From: JAMQKA01 sp043951865
Lineage (GTDB): Bacteria > Bacteroidota > Rhodothermia > Balneolales > Balneolaceae
DNA: 64,000 bases
Assembly (NCBI RefSeq): GCF_043951865.1
Contig: NZ_JBINJF010000015.1
Location: forward strand, 1-64,000
Direction: 5' to 3'
Part shown: piece after piece, positions 33,429 to 42,304 of the stretch
Layout: each line of letters opens with the position of its first letter
How positions within the stretch are numbered: position 1 is the first letter of the stretch
Notes under the pieces: generated by a model
Told to the model about the DNA's origin: nothing
Databases searched by the model: none
The model's input: the letters and a program-made list of their open reading frames with translations, nothing else
Position numbers and translations under genes: made by a program

Positions 33429-35153
33429 TCAGTATCCCGGGTTTTGTGACAAGTTGGGATTAAGATCCCGCTCACTTGCCGGTATGGGCCAGACGTAATC
33501 GCGGGGAGTCTCGAACGAGCGCGTATGCTGCCCGGGCACCGGGGCAAAATTGCCCTCCCCGTCAGCGATGTCGATACCGTGAACATTGCCGTTCAGCACG
33601 TCCTCGGCAGTTCCCCAGCGACGTATGTCCGCCAGGTGCAGGCCCTCCCAGGCCAGCTCTATCGTTCGCTCATTACGGATAAACTCAATCGCCTCTTCCT
33701 GCGACATCGCGGTCACATCCTGAGGCATCGGCAGGTTGACGCGGTCACGCACCTCCTCGATCGCCTCATTTACCGAGTTGTCCAGCTCATCCAGCTCAGC
33801 CTTCGCCTCTGCATACATCAGCAGGATGTCGGCATATCGCATTTTGATGATGTTGAGGCCACTGTTGGTGGGGGCCGCCTGGTCTTCCGGATCCACATAT
33901 TTCATGGCAATATAGCCAGTATACGTGTTGTTGTAGTCCGTTAACAAAATCCGGTCGGTTGTGGGACTGCAGTAGCCGTCGGGCGCCCCACTGCTGCAGG
34001 AGGGATAGGAGTTGTAGATAGCTCCATTGAACTCCCCGCCCGGGAACAGGACCGTACCGTAGAACCGCGGGTCCCGGTCGGCGTACATGCCCAGCGTTTC
34101 TACCGTCGGGTTGCCGTCGCCGTCGTAGGTGATGCGGGGCGGAGATGCATCATACAGTGGCGACTCATCGATCGGCAGCCCATCCTCCATCGGGAACATG
34201 TCCACCAGTTCCCGGGTCGGTTCTACATCGACATTACTGCCCATCGACTTGGGGGCAAAGCCCAGCCACGCGTGCCATCCATTCTGGCCGGAGACTTTCT
34301 GGTAGGAAAAGATAATTTCATTGCTTTGCTCACCGGCGTAGGTAAAAAGCTCACGGAAGTCCGGGTGCAGGCTGTACTCGTTGAGATCGATAACGGCCCG
34401 TGACATATCCGCAGCCGTTTGATACATCTCATCGGCGCGCGCTGCATTTCCTTCGTGATGCTCCTGCCAGCCCGCTTCGTAGAGTGCCGTGCGGGCGTGA
34501 TATCCCAGTGCAGTACCCCGGGTGGCACGGCCAAACTGGCTGGAACTCCAGCTCGTCGGCAGCAGGTTCGCAGCTTGAGACAGGTCAGAGGTAATCTGGT
34601 TGTACACCTCTTCCCTTGAAGAGCGGCTTACCTGACGTGCCTCCTCTACCGTAGGGACGCTCGTGAAGATAGGCACTTCACCAAACATCCACAGCAGCTC
34701 GTGGTAGAAGTAACCGCGCAGGAACAGGGCTTGTCCCCGAATCTGGTCTACGGCTTCAGGAGAAAGTACGCCCTCTTCCAGGGCATCGAGCTGCGCAAGA
34801 ATTTCGTTTGCACGACTGATCCCGGTGAAGGTTCGGTCCCACATGTCGGCCGACCAGCCGGAAAGGGCGTTGGCACGGCCCATGACGTACTCGTGCTGGC
34901 GCATCCAGTCGGCGTGTGAATAGCCGATCTCCGTGGTACCGTCGAAGTACATCGGGTCGAGGTTGACACCGAACATCCGGTCATACGCTCCATTGAGCGC
35001 CGTATTAAAATCACGCTCGGTCGACCAGAAGGTCGCCGAGGAGACCCTGTCTTTCGGTACCGTCGTCAGCAGGTCTTCGCTGCATCCCGTCGCTCCCAGA
35101 ACGATACCGAGAGCCAATATGCTACAAAACAGTTTATTGATTGCTTTAGTCAT
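33429..35153 (-). CDS. RagB/SusD-family outer-membrane lipoprotein
   Basis: A 574-residue glycan-binding lipoprotein that caps the SusC transporter. The start chosen, MTKAINKLFCSIL, gives a signal peptide with lipobox GATGC; the frame is open 23 codons upstream but those overlap susC. SusD-family features are FWSTERDFNTALNGAYD, the TPR-like helices with QIRGQALFLRGYFYHELLWMFGEVP, MRYADILLMYAEAKAEL, and FIRNERTIELAWEGLHLADIRRWG. It follows susC by 46 bases and ends the operon at a strong terminator. In context it probably binds arabinan oligosaccharides. Confidence 0.95.
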   Translation of the reverse strand: MTKAINKLFCSILALGIVLGATGCSEDLLTTVPKDRVSSATFWSTERDFNTALNGAYDRMFGVNLDPMYFDGTTEIGYSHADWMRQHEYVMGRANALSGWSADMWDRTFTGISRANEILAQLDALEEGVLSPEAVDQIRGQALFLRGYFYHELLWMFGEVPIFTSVPTVEEARQVSRSSREEVYNQITSDLSQAANLLPTSWSSSQFGRATRGTALGYHARTALYEAGWQEHHEGNAARADEMYQTAADMSRAVIDLNEYSLHPDFRELFTYAGEQSNEIIFSYQKVSGQNGWHAWLGFAPKSMGSNVDVEPTRELVDMFPMEDGLPIDESPLYDASPPRITYDGDGNPTVETLGMYADRDPRFYGTVLFPGGEFNGAIYNSYPSCSSGAPDGYCSPTTDRILLTDYNNTYTGYIAMKYVDPEDQAAPTNSGLNIIKMRYADILLMYAEAKAELDELDNSVNEAIEEVRDRVNLPMPQDVTAMSQEEAIEFIRNERTIELAWEGLHLADIRRWGTAEDVLNGNVHGIDIADGEGNFAPVPGQHTRSFETPRDYVWPIPASERDLNPNLSQNPGY

Positions 35154-35199
35154 CTTAGAAGTCCTTTTCTTGGTCTTGAAAGTCATAATCCTGGTCGTT

Positions 35200-38100
35200 T
35201 TAGAAGCTAATGTTGGCGCCAATGCTGATCACCTTCGTCTGCGGATAGTAGTCACCGGTCGTCCACGGGTATTCGGGATCCAGGCCGATACCCAGGTTTT
35301 GATGCATCCAAAGGTTTTTACCCGTTGCATACAACCGCAGGCGCTGAATGCCGACCTGGCTGACAATATCCTGTGGAAGGGTATAGCCAAGCTGGACGTT
35401 GCGCAGCTTCACAAAGCTCCCGTCCAGGATCCACCAGGAGTTCGTTGTGTAATAATTCCGGTTGTAGTTGGAGTAGTACGCGGGATGACGGGCATCCGTG
35501 TTTTCAGGGGTCCAGTAGTCTTTATGCCATTGTGAGGTATAATTCTCCCATACCGGACCCTGGGCAAAGCCAAGTCCCAGGTACTGGTCACGCTTGCCAA
35601 CTCCCTGCAGAAATGCGCTGAAATCGAAGTTTCTCCATCCCATGTTAAGATTCACACCAAAGATATAGCGCGGATTGGGATCGCCGATCACCACGCGATC
35701 TTCTTCATTAATCGCCCCGTCGCCGTTCTGATCTTTGAAGCGGATATCCCCCAGGCGGGTTACCCAGCCGGCAGGTTGGGCGTGGTTGTCGATCTCTTCG
35801 TACGAGTTAAACAGCCCATCCGCCTCCAGGCCGTACCAGGCGTTGACCGGGCTGCCCTCCTGGACCACGTGACGGTCGAGTCCGCCACCCAGTACATAAG
35901 GTCCCGTGTCTACCAGGTCGATAACCTCGTTTCGGTTGTCAGACAGGTTGAAGTCGATTCCGTAGCTAACTTCGTTGATTTGATCCTGCCAGCCAACAGC
36001 CAGCTCCCAGCCTCTGTTCTCAACGATGCCCGCATTCTGGTATGGCGCGCCCAGGCCGACCATGTCGGGAACCGGGACATTCAGGAGAATATCTTCTGTG
36101 CGTCGCTGATAAATATCGCCCGTGAGAGTCAGGCGATCATCGAAAAAGGCTGCATCGAAACCCACGTCGATGACGGTGGTCGTCTCCCACGATAGCTCGT
36201 TGTTGACAAGGTCTGTAGCAGCCCCGCCCACGGCCTGCGGACCACTGGAGTTGCCCAGGTAGTACGGGATACCCAGGTCAATCGACGAGTAGTAGGAGTA
36301 CAGCGGCACATCCTGGTTACCCAGCTCGCCCCAAGAGCCGCGCAGTTTCAGTTCGTCCACCCAGTCCACGTTAAAGAACGGTTCTTCGGCGATTCGCCAG
36401 CCGACCGAAAATGAGGGGAAAAACCCGTAGCGATGGCCCTCGGCAAACCGACTCGACCCGTCGTAACGGGCGTTAAACTCAAACAGGTAACGATCCATCA
36501 GTTCGTAGTTTAACCGTCCAAATACCGAGCGGAGCGCCCACTCGCTGCCGTATCCCACCGTTCCGTCATTCGAGGGATTCCCCATGTTGAGTTGACGCAG
36601 CTGGTTGTTGTAGAACTGGTCCCGCGAGGCCCGGAACTCCTCGAAATTATACTGAATCTGCTCGTAGCCGACCACGCCGGAGATCTCGTGCGTTTCCAGG
36701 AACGTGTGGCCGTAGTCGATCATCGCCCGTAGTGTAGACTGACGCTCCGTGTTGCTGCGGTTCTCGCCGTAACTCGGTCCCCAGTAGTACCCGTCTTCGG
36801 GATATTCCTCGATAAGATCCGGATCGGTGCGGAACAGCTCCCAGTCCATACTTCCGTAGTCGAAGGAGGCGAGTGTCTGCAGCTCCGCCCATCCAGGAAG
36901 AATATCGATATCCAGCCGACCGGTAACTTTGCCTTCCCAGAACACTCGCTGTTCGTCACCACTTACTTCGGCAGAAGCCAACGGGCTGCGACCGAACAGG
37001 TTCAAGCCGTAGGTTCCGTCGGAATAGCGGGTCCGGCGTGTCGGCGGCGTGTCATGGACGATATAAAATGTTGAAGCCCAGTTTTCCGCGGGAATGATAT
37101 CCCACCGGCGGCTGCCCGAGATGTCAAGGCCTCCCGAAATCCGGTCGGTCATCTGGAAATCAGTATTGAGGCGCACTCCGTACCGGTCGGTTCCGGTGTT
37201 CGCCATCATGCCGTCCTCACTCATATAGTTAAGCGAAAGTGCATAACGCGCATCGGTGTTTCCCCCGGACACGCGCAGCGTGTGGTCCTGGATTGGCGCC
37301 GGGTCAAAGATCGCATCCACCCACTCGTTGTCCGGATAGGCGTCAGGGTCTGTTCCGGCGATCGTATTCTGGATATACTCATCCGTATATCGGGGTGCAT
37401 AACTCGGATTACTTCGGCACTCTGCCGGGGTCTGGCTGGGATCGCGACCATCGAGGCACCAGTTCAAAAGATTCTCCCGGGCCAGGTTTGCGAGCCGCAT
37501 GTGCGTTTCGGTATCCACCCGCTCCGGCCACGCTGTTATATCCTGCATTCCCATGTATCCATTGTAATCGACCTGCAAGCCGGCCGATCCACGCTTTGTG
37601 GTGACCAGTATTACGCCGTTTGCCGCACGCGAGCCGTAGATCGCCGCCGATGCTGCATCCTTCAGTACTGAAATATTTTCTACGTCATCCATGTCGACGG
37701 TGGAAAGGTCCCCTTCAAGTCCGTCTATAAGCACCAGGGGGCGGGAAGCTCCGGCGCTGCCGGGGTCACCGCGACCAAGCGTACCCTGCCCGCGCACCAG
37801 CAGATCCAGCTCGTTGCGTCCCGGGCGGTTTCCTCCGTCCAGCAGCTGTAGACCCGGAGCCATCCCCTGCAATGCATGTGTGACCGTCGGAACCGGGATT
37901 TCGGCCATCTCGTCAGCCGACACTGACGCTACTGAACCGGTAAGATTCTCCGAACGCTGCGTGCCGTAACCGACTACGACAAGCTCCTCACCCGAAATGG
38001 CTCCCACTTCAAGGGATACGTTAATCTCGGTGCGACCCTGAATGGGAACCTCTTGAGATTGGTACCCGATAAAGGAAAACACCAGCGTATCCTGCAGGGA

Positions 38101-38649
38101 GGGTACATTCAGGGAGTACGTGCCTTCCGCATCTGTGGATGTCCCGGTTGTCGTGCCCTTGACAAGAATGTTCACGCCGGGCAGTGATTCACCGGTATTG
38201 GCGTCCCTGACGGTACCGGTTACACTTTCCAGGCGAATCGCCTTCTTGAAATTATTTGTCCGAATATAGGAGGCCTTTTTTATGGCATACTGCTGCTCCG
38301 ACTCCCGCGAATAGGTAAGCCCGTTCCTGCTCAGAGCCCGGCCCAGCATTTGTCCCAGGCTGTCAGCCTGAAGCAGGGATGCCCTCACATATTTTCCTTT
38401 CAGTATGTCCGAATCATACAGAAAAGAGACGTTGTAGCTCTTCTGTATCTCAGTCAGGGCCGCCTCAAGCGAAAGCATTTTTATGGTGCTGACAGAAAAG
38501 GTACTGGCACTCAGCTGTTTTGACGTATAAAGTTCCTGCGAGGGTACCTGGGCAACGGATCGTGAGACCATGAGCATGCTTCCCAGCAAAATGGCACACA
38601 AAATCCCTGCTGATACCCTTCCGAATATTGTATCATTATGAATTTTCAT
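35200..38649 (-). CDS. SusC/RagA TonB-linked transporter with STN signalling domain
   Basis: A 1149-residue SusC-type outer-membrane transporter. Domains in order: signal peptide at about 1-33; secretin/TonB N-terminal (STN) domain at about 50-128 (MLSLEAALTEIQKSYNVSFLYDSDILKG); CarboxypepD_reg domain (SVTGTVRDANTGESLPGVNILVKG); plug (VVVGYGTQRSENLTGSVASVSADEM, LVLIDGLEGDLSTVDMDDVENISVLKDAASAAIYGSRAANGVILVTTK); then the barrel. The STN domain normally contacts a FecR-type anti-sigma factor, and fecR and an ECF sigma gene lie immediately upstream. It should import oligosaccharides and also report their binding. AAGGGAA precedes the ATG. Confidence 0.96.
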   Translation of the reverse strand: MKIHNDTIFGRVSAGILCAILLGSMLMVSRSVAQVPSQELYTSKQLSASTFSVSTIKMLSLEAALTEIQKSYNVSFLYDSDILKGKYVRASLLQADSLGQMLGRALSRNGLTYSRESEQQYAIKKASYIRTNNFKKAIRLESVTGTVRDANTGESLPGVNILVKGTTTGTSTDAEGTYSLNVPSLQDTLVFSFIGYQSQEVPIQGRTEINVSLEVGAISGEELVVVGYGTQRSENLTGSVASVSADEMAEIPVPTVTHALQGMAPGLQLLDGGNRPGRNELDLLVRGQGTLGRGDPGSAGASRPLVLIDGLEGDLSTVDMDDVENISVLKDAASAAIYGSRAANGVILVTTKRGSAGLQVDYNGYMGMQDITAWPERVDTETHMRLANLARENLLNWCLDGRDPSQTPAECRSNPSYAPRYTDEYIQNTIAGTDPDAYPDNEWVDAIFDPAPIQDHTLRVSGGNTDARYALSLNYMSEDGMMANTGTDRYGVRLNTDFQMTDRISGGLDISGSRRWDIIPAENWASTFYIVHDTPPTRRTRYSDGTYGLNLFGRSPLASAEVSGDEQRVFWEGKVTGRLDIDILPGWAELQTLASFDYGSMDWELFRTDPDLIEEYPEDGYYWGPSYGENRSNTERQSTLRAMIDYGHTFLETHEISGVVGYEQIQYNFEEFRASRDQFYNNQLRQLNMGNPSNDGTVGYGSEWALRSVFGRLNYELMDRYLFEFNARYDGSSRFAEGHRYGFFPSFSVGWRIAEEPFFNVDWVDELKLRGSWGELGNQDVPLYSYYSSIDLGIPYYLGNSSGPQAVGGAATDLVNNELSWETTTVIDVGFDAAFFDDRLTLTGDIYQRRTEDILLNVPVPDMVGLGAPYQNAGIVENRGWELAVGWQDQINEVSYGIDFNLSDNRNEVIDLVDTGPYVLGGGLDRHVVQEGSPVNAWYGLEADGLFNSYEEIDNHAQPAGWVTRLGDIRFKDQNGDGAINEEDRVVIGDPNPRYIFGVNLNMGWRNFDFSAFLQGVGKRDQYLGLGFAQGPVWENYTSQWHKDYWTPENTDARHPAYYSNYNRNYYTTNSWWILDGSFVKLRNVQLGYTLPQDIVSQVGIQRLRLYATGKNLWMHQNLGIGLDPEYPWTTGDYYPQTKVISIGANISF

Positions 38650-38682
38650 AATTTCCCTTATTTCGGTTATGGTTATGTTGAT

Positions 38683-39783
38683 TTATTTATGGGCACTTGT
38701 CTTATTCCTGTTTTCTTCCCCCAAGTAGACTGTTTTCCCATCAATCTTAACAGGTGTGGACAGAGTTTGAGACAATGTTGACAGTATCACATCCATTTTT
38801 GAGTTTTCGATAGTACCGGAGAGCGTCCGCTGTTTAAGCGCCGGATCCTTGATTTTTATCGTTACCCCGAAGGTATATTCTAGCCTTTTCAGCACCACCG
38901 GCAGCGGGGTGTGATCAAAGACCAGGTCGTCGGTTTTCCAGGAAGTGTATACATCGGTATTGACCCATCGCACTATCAGAGTATCACTTTCATTATCAAA
39001 CTCGGCCATGTGGTCGGGTTTTAAAATCAACTGGCGCTGTTTTTGTCGGGCAGGCTGATACGAGGTAACTTCTACGCTGCCCTTCTCCAGCACAACCTGT
39101 GTTTTTTCGTCCCTGGTGGAAACTGAAAACGCCGTCCCCAGAACCTGCACAAAACCGTCATCTGTAATAACCCTGAATGGGAACTCGTCACGGCTGGTCC
39201 TTTCGGGGACGCTGAAAAAAGCCTCTCCCTCCAATTCAACACTGATATTGGTCGGATTTGCGGTATTGGTCCTGTAAACCAGCTCGGAATTGGCATTCAG
39301 GTTTATTACAGATCCATCTCCCAGCTTTATGGTTTTCTGTTCTCCATAGCTGGTTGTAACCCTGTGGCTTGTCAATACATTTTCTGATTGCGGCTCGCTG
39401 TTATCTCCTGAATACCCAAAATAAACCGTCAGGCCGGTTGTAAGAATGATGAGAAATCCCGCGGCCATCCGGTAAATCCAGTTGAGATCAACATTTCCTC
39501 TTTCGCTCTTTTTTACCGTTCCGCGACTGATCTTCTTCCCCTCCCGGTTCAGCCGTTTACTAAACCGGTTCCAGGCGTTCTCGGTGTTTGGGCTGACTGT
39601 TGGATCAAGGCTGAATCCCGCTATCTCCTGCATGGCATCCCGCGCCAGCTCGCGGTGTTCCTCCGCCTCCGAGACCCAGTTGTCCCAGTATTCTTTTTGA
39701 TTTTCGGAAGCCTCACCCTGAGCCCACTTTCGGAATGAGGCATCTTCCAGCAGTTCTTCAATGGTATGTTTCTGACTGTTCAC
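38683..39783 (-). CDS. FecR-family anti-sigma factor
   Basis: A 366-residue inner-membrane anti-sigma regulator. A cytoplasmic N-terminal sigma-binding region covers about residues 1-100, a single membrane segment lies near 108-126 (AAGFLIILTTGLTVYFG), and a periplasmic FecR domain follows (TSYGEQKTIKLGDGSVINLNANSELVYR, VLGTAFSVSTRDEKTQVVLEKGSVEV). The C-terminal STN-like segment (VLKRLEYTFGVTIKIKDPALKQRTLSG) is typical of Bacteroidota FecR. It transmits ligand binding by the SusC STN domain to the ECF sigma factor encoded upstream. A 223-base gap separates it from the sigma gene. Confidence 0.95.
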   Translation of the reverse strand: MNSQKHTIEELLEDASFRKWAQGEASENQKEYWDNWVSEAEEHRELARDAMQEIAGFSLDPTVSPNTENAWNRFSKRLNREGKKISRGTVKKSERGNVDLNWIYRMAAGFLIILTTGLTVYFGYSGDNSEPQSENVLTSHRVTTSYGEQKTIKLGDGSVINLNANSELVYRTNTANPTNISVELEGEAFFSVPERTSRDEFPFRVITDDGFVQVLGTAFSVSTRDEKTQVVLEKGSVEVTSYQPARQKQRQLILKPDHMAEFDNESDTLIVRWVNTDVYTSWKTDDLVFDHTPLPVVLKRLEYTFGVTIKIKDPALKQRTLSGTIENSKMDVILSTLSQTLSTPVKIDGKTVYLGEENRNKTSAHK

Positions 39784-39843
39784 TGTCCTGTTTTTTGTTG
39801 TTTGGGGATTTCACTCAAATAGACGGGTGGCAAACTGTTTTGT

Positions 39844-39860
39844 ACCAGAAAAAATCTGGT
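39844..39860. promoter_or_regulatory. Small hairpin upstream of fecR
   Basis: ACCAGA-AAAAA-TCTGGT, a perfect 6-base stem in the gap between the sigma and fecR genes, about 60 bases before the fecR ATG. It could be an operator or a transcript structure; no U-run follows. Confidence 0.25.
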
Positions 39861-40006
39861 TCGGGAAATTCCTGCAATGACGTGGCCTGAATCTATCTAA
39901 ACAAACTTTTTAAATAGAAATATTGAACAGGAATATGGAATACAAAGAAAGATTTTACCCTGTGGCCATGCCTGGTGAGCGATCGGTTGTGCATGAAACG
40001 ACAGTA

Positions 40007-40639
40007 TTAGTGTACCATCATCAATACGTGCGACACACAACATATCAACGATATTAACGGGAAGGGAGCCAGGGTGGTCAACAGTATTCCGTTTGCCGGA
40101 CTGTTTATTACCCCGTCAAGGATCTTCAACGACTTGCAGACATAGTTTCGAAGGGTCTGGTAATTCAGGGAGGTAATCGACTCAATTTCTTCATATGTCA
40201 TTCCTTCATAATAGCGAAGGTATATGATTTCCCGCTGGCGGGGTGTTAACTCATCCATCGCCTTTTTTAGCGCTGCCCGTTTTGCGCGGTCTTTCTCTCT
40301 TTGGATAATTATCTCATCCACTGCAAACTGCATACTGCTTGTCTCCTCTCCAAACTCTGTATAAATATCTGACCGCCGGGACTCCTTGTGGATTTGATCG
40401 ATCAGGCTTCTTCGCAGGGCGGTCCAAAGATAGGTCTTTACCCCCGTCACATCCCCCAGATTTGCCCTCTTCTTCCAGATCCTCAGGAACAGATCCTGGA
40501 TATGATCTTCAGCTACCACTTCACTTCCGCAAAATTTGACCGCATACCGAAACAGATCGTCATAGTATTGCCGAAATAACGCTTCGAGTGCACTGCGATT
40601 CCCTTTTTTTAACTGCCTCCACCTTTCCCTGTCGGTCAT
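40007..40639 (-). CDS. ECF RNA polymerase sigma factor
   Basis: A 210-residue sigma-70-family extracytoplasmic-function factor of the type paired with FecR in Bacteroidota. Region 2 is seen in ALFRQYYDDLFRYAVKFCGS and AEDHIQDLFLRIWKKR, and region 4 in LTPRQREIIYLRYYEGMTYEEIESITSLNYQTLRNYV. The last 26 residues are strongly hydrophobic (LLTTLAPFPLISLICCVSH), an extension beyond region 4 that might tether it at the membrane or to FecR. It is the first gene of the sigma-FecR-SusC-SusD unit. A 23-base palindrome lies about 140-160 bases upstream and resembles a site upstream of araB. Confidence 0.94.
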   Translation of the reverse strand: MTDRERWRQLKKGNRSALEALFRQYYDDLFRYAVKFCGSEVVAEDHIQDLFLRIWKKRANLGDVTGVKTYLWTALRRSLIDQIHKESRRSDIYTEFGEETSSMQFAVDEIIIQREKDRAKRAALKKAMDELTPRQREIIYLRYYEGMTYEEIESITSLNYQTLRNYVCKSLKILDGVINSPANGILLTTLAPFPLISLICCVSHVLMMVH

Positions 40640-41135
40640 ACTGATTTCCCCAGTTCCACTTTCATCTATCCCCTTTTAATAAATACTAATCCTTTTTCTG
40701 TGCTGAGTCTGTCCTTCCCATAATTTGAAACAGAAACTCAAGGTAATAGCACCACTCGAAAGGGAACATTTACAATTAAGTGTAATTATTACCCTTAAGC
40801 ATGTGGTAAACAATTTATCAAATTTCCTGTCAATTTCAAGGCAAATACCTTCTTTCGGGAATCAAAATGCTTTCCCTGCTTGATAGTGTTGTGATATTTG
40901 GCTAACTCAAAAGGCGTGCGACTGACACTTAGAAGCTTTGCAACACCAGGATTTTGACCAGTTTCAAAAGCTTGGGTGATTTCGAACACATGGTTTAGAA
41001 CTCATAAATGAGGATTTCGAAGTCCCGAAAATGCCATCATCGGGCAATTAAAAGGCTCAGGGCTTGCCTTACCAAACTGTTTTGCCCAATCTTGCTGAAC
41101 ACACATTCTCACTTACTTCTGAAAGGAGCAGTGTA
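40640..41135. other. Gene-free divergent control region of the arabinan locus
   Basis: 496 bases between the ECF sigma gene (minus) and the GH43 gene (plus). It contains the palindrome at 40776-40798. On the plus strand the GH43 ribosome-binding site AAAGGAG lies near 41124-41130. A weak 64-codon GTG frame on the minus strand (about 40795-40989) ends inside the palindrome and is probably not a gene. Confidence 0.55.
40776..40798. promoter_or_regulatory. Palindromic operator candidate upstream of ECF sigma gene
   Basis: A 23-base palindrome with one mismatched pair; its core is AAGTGTAATTATTACCCTT. The same pattern (AAGTGTAA, then a partly conserved inverse half ending CTT) occurs at 48067-48085 upstream of araB. 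A shared site suggests one regulator, most likely the Nudix AraR encoded in this locus. This is an inference from two sites only. Confidence 0.55.
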
Positions 41136-42179
41136 ATGAACTACAGGGATAATGCACTCATGGAATCCGTACCTTCATCACTCCTTCTCTACTGTTTATG
41201 CGGGCTTTTACTAGGTATTGCCGGTAGAGAAGCGCTGGCTCAAAATCGGAACATACCTGTTCACGATCCCGTCATGATTTCACAGGATCAGACCTACTAC
41301 CTGTTTGAGACAGGACGCGGTATTTCCGTTTGGTCATCGCCAGACCTGCAGAACTGGACTGAAGAGAACCGTGTTTTTGACGAAGCGCCCCATTGGACCT
41401 ACCAGGTTGTCCCGGATTTCCGCAACCACATGTGGGCCCCGGATATCGCCTATCACGACGGCACCTACTACCTGTACTATTCGGTCTCTTCGTTTGGGAA
41501 AAACACTTCGGCCATAGGGGTGGCAACCAACAACACACTGCACCCCGATGATCCCGACTTCAGGTGGGTGGATCACGGTCCTGTAGTGGAATCGGTACCC
41601 GGCCGTGACATGTGGAATGCCATTGATCCCAATCTTGCCATTGACGACAAGGGAACCCCGTGGCTCACGTTTGGCTCATACTGGCTTGGGATAAAACTGG
41701 TGAAACTGCAGGATAATCTCACGGAGGTCGCTGTTGATACCGCGGCCGAATGGCATACCATCGCTTCCCGGCACCGCTACTGGAAGCTCGATGAACGCGA
41801 TGCGGGAGATAGCGAAAATGGCGATATTGAAGCCCCGTTTATCTTCAAAAAGAACGGGTTTTATTACTTGTTTGTATCCTGGGATCGATGCTGCGCTGGC
41901 GAAGAAAGTACCTATAAAGTAGTCGTTGGCCGCTCAAAAGATATTACTGGTCCATACCTGGATCGGACCAACAGGGATATGCGACACGGCGGGGGCACGC
42001 TTGTGGTCAAGGGCAACGAAAACTGGGCCGGTATCGGGCACAATTCGGCCTACACATTTGACGGCACCGACTACCTGGTGGTCCACGGGTATGACCTCTC
42101 CGACGAAGGGAGATCAAAGCTCATAATGCTGGAAATGGAATGGGATGAGGAGGGATGGCCCCGGGTAACGCCCGACTGA
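41136..42179 (+). CDS. GH43 endo-alpha-1,5-arabinanase, secreted
   Basis: A 347-residue GH43 enzyme most like endo-alpha-1,5-L-arabinanases. The start at 41136 is supported by AAAGGAG five to eleven bases upstream; a frame open further upstream lacks this. A signal peptide covers about residues 1-36 (LLLYCLCGLLLGIAGREALAQ). Catalytic residues are expected in VHDPVMI (base), NAIDPNLAI (pKa modulator) and DIEAPFIF (acid). WAPDIAYHDGTYYLYYSVSSFG and GIGHNSAY complete the propeller motifs. It is divergent from the sigma/SusCD unit and should cut arabinan backbones at the surface or in the periplasm. Confidence 0.9.
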   Translation: MNYRDNALMESVPSSLLLYCLCGLLLGIAGREALAQNRNIPVHDPVMISQDQTYYLFETGRGISVWSSPDLQNWTEENRVFDEAPHWTYQVVPDFRNHMWAPDIAYHDGTYYLYYSVSSFGKNTSAIGVATNNTLHPDDPDFRWVDHGPVVESVPGRDMWNAIDPNLAIDDKGTPWLTFGSYWLGIKLVKLQDNLTEVAVDTAAEWHTIASRHRYWKLDERDAGDSENGDIEAPFIFKKNGFYYLFVSWDRCCAGEESTYKVVVGRSKDITGPYLDRTNRDMRHGGGTLVVKGNENWAGIGHNSAYTFDGTDYLVVHGYDLSDEGRSKLIMLEMEWDEEGWPRVTPD

Positions 42180-42304
42180 TACCTACCTATACCAGAGCTA
42201 CAAACAACGCTACCCTATACACTCCATTACGGCCCGGGATTAAAACCATTTAACCAGTTTAGTTGTTCATAGAAGGGTTTTATAGACTGTCGTACGTCGG
42301 TATT

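Noticed and set aside
40795..40989. 64-codon GTG frame on the minus strand
   Set aside because: No recognisable family, ends inside the candidate operator palindrome, and no ribosome-binding site was seen.
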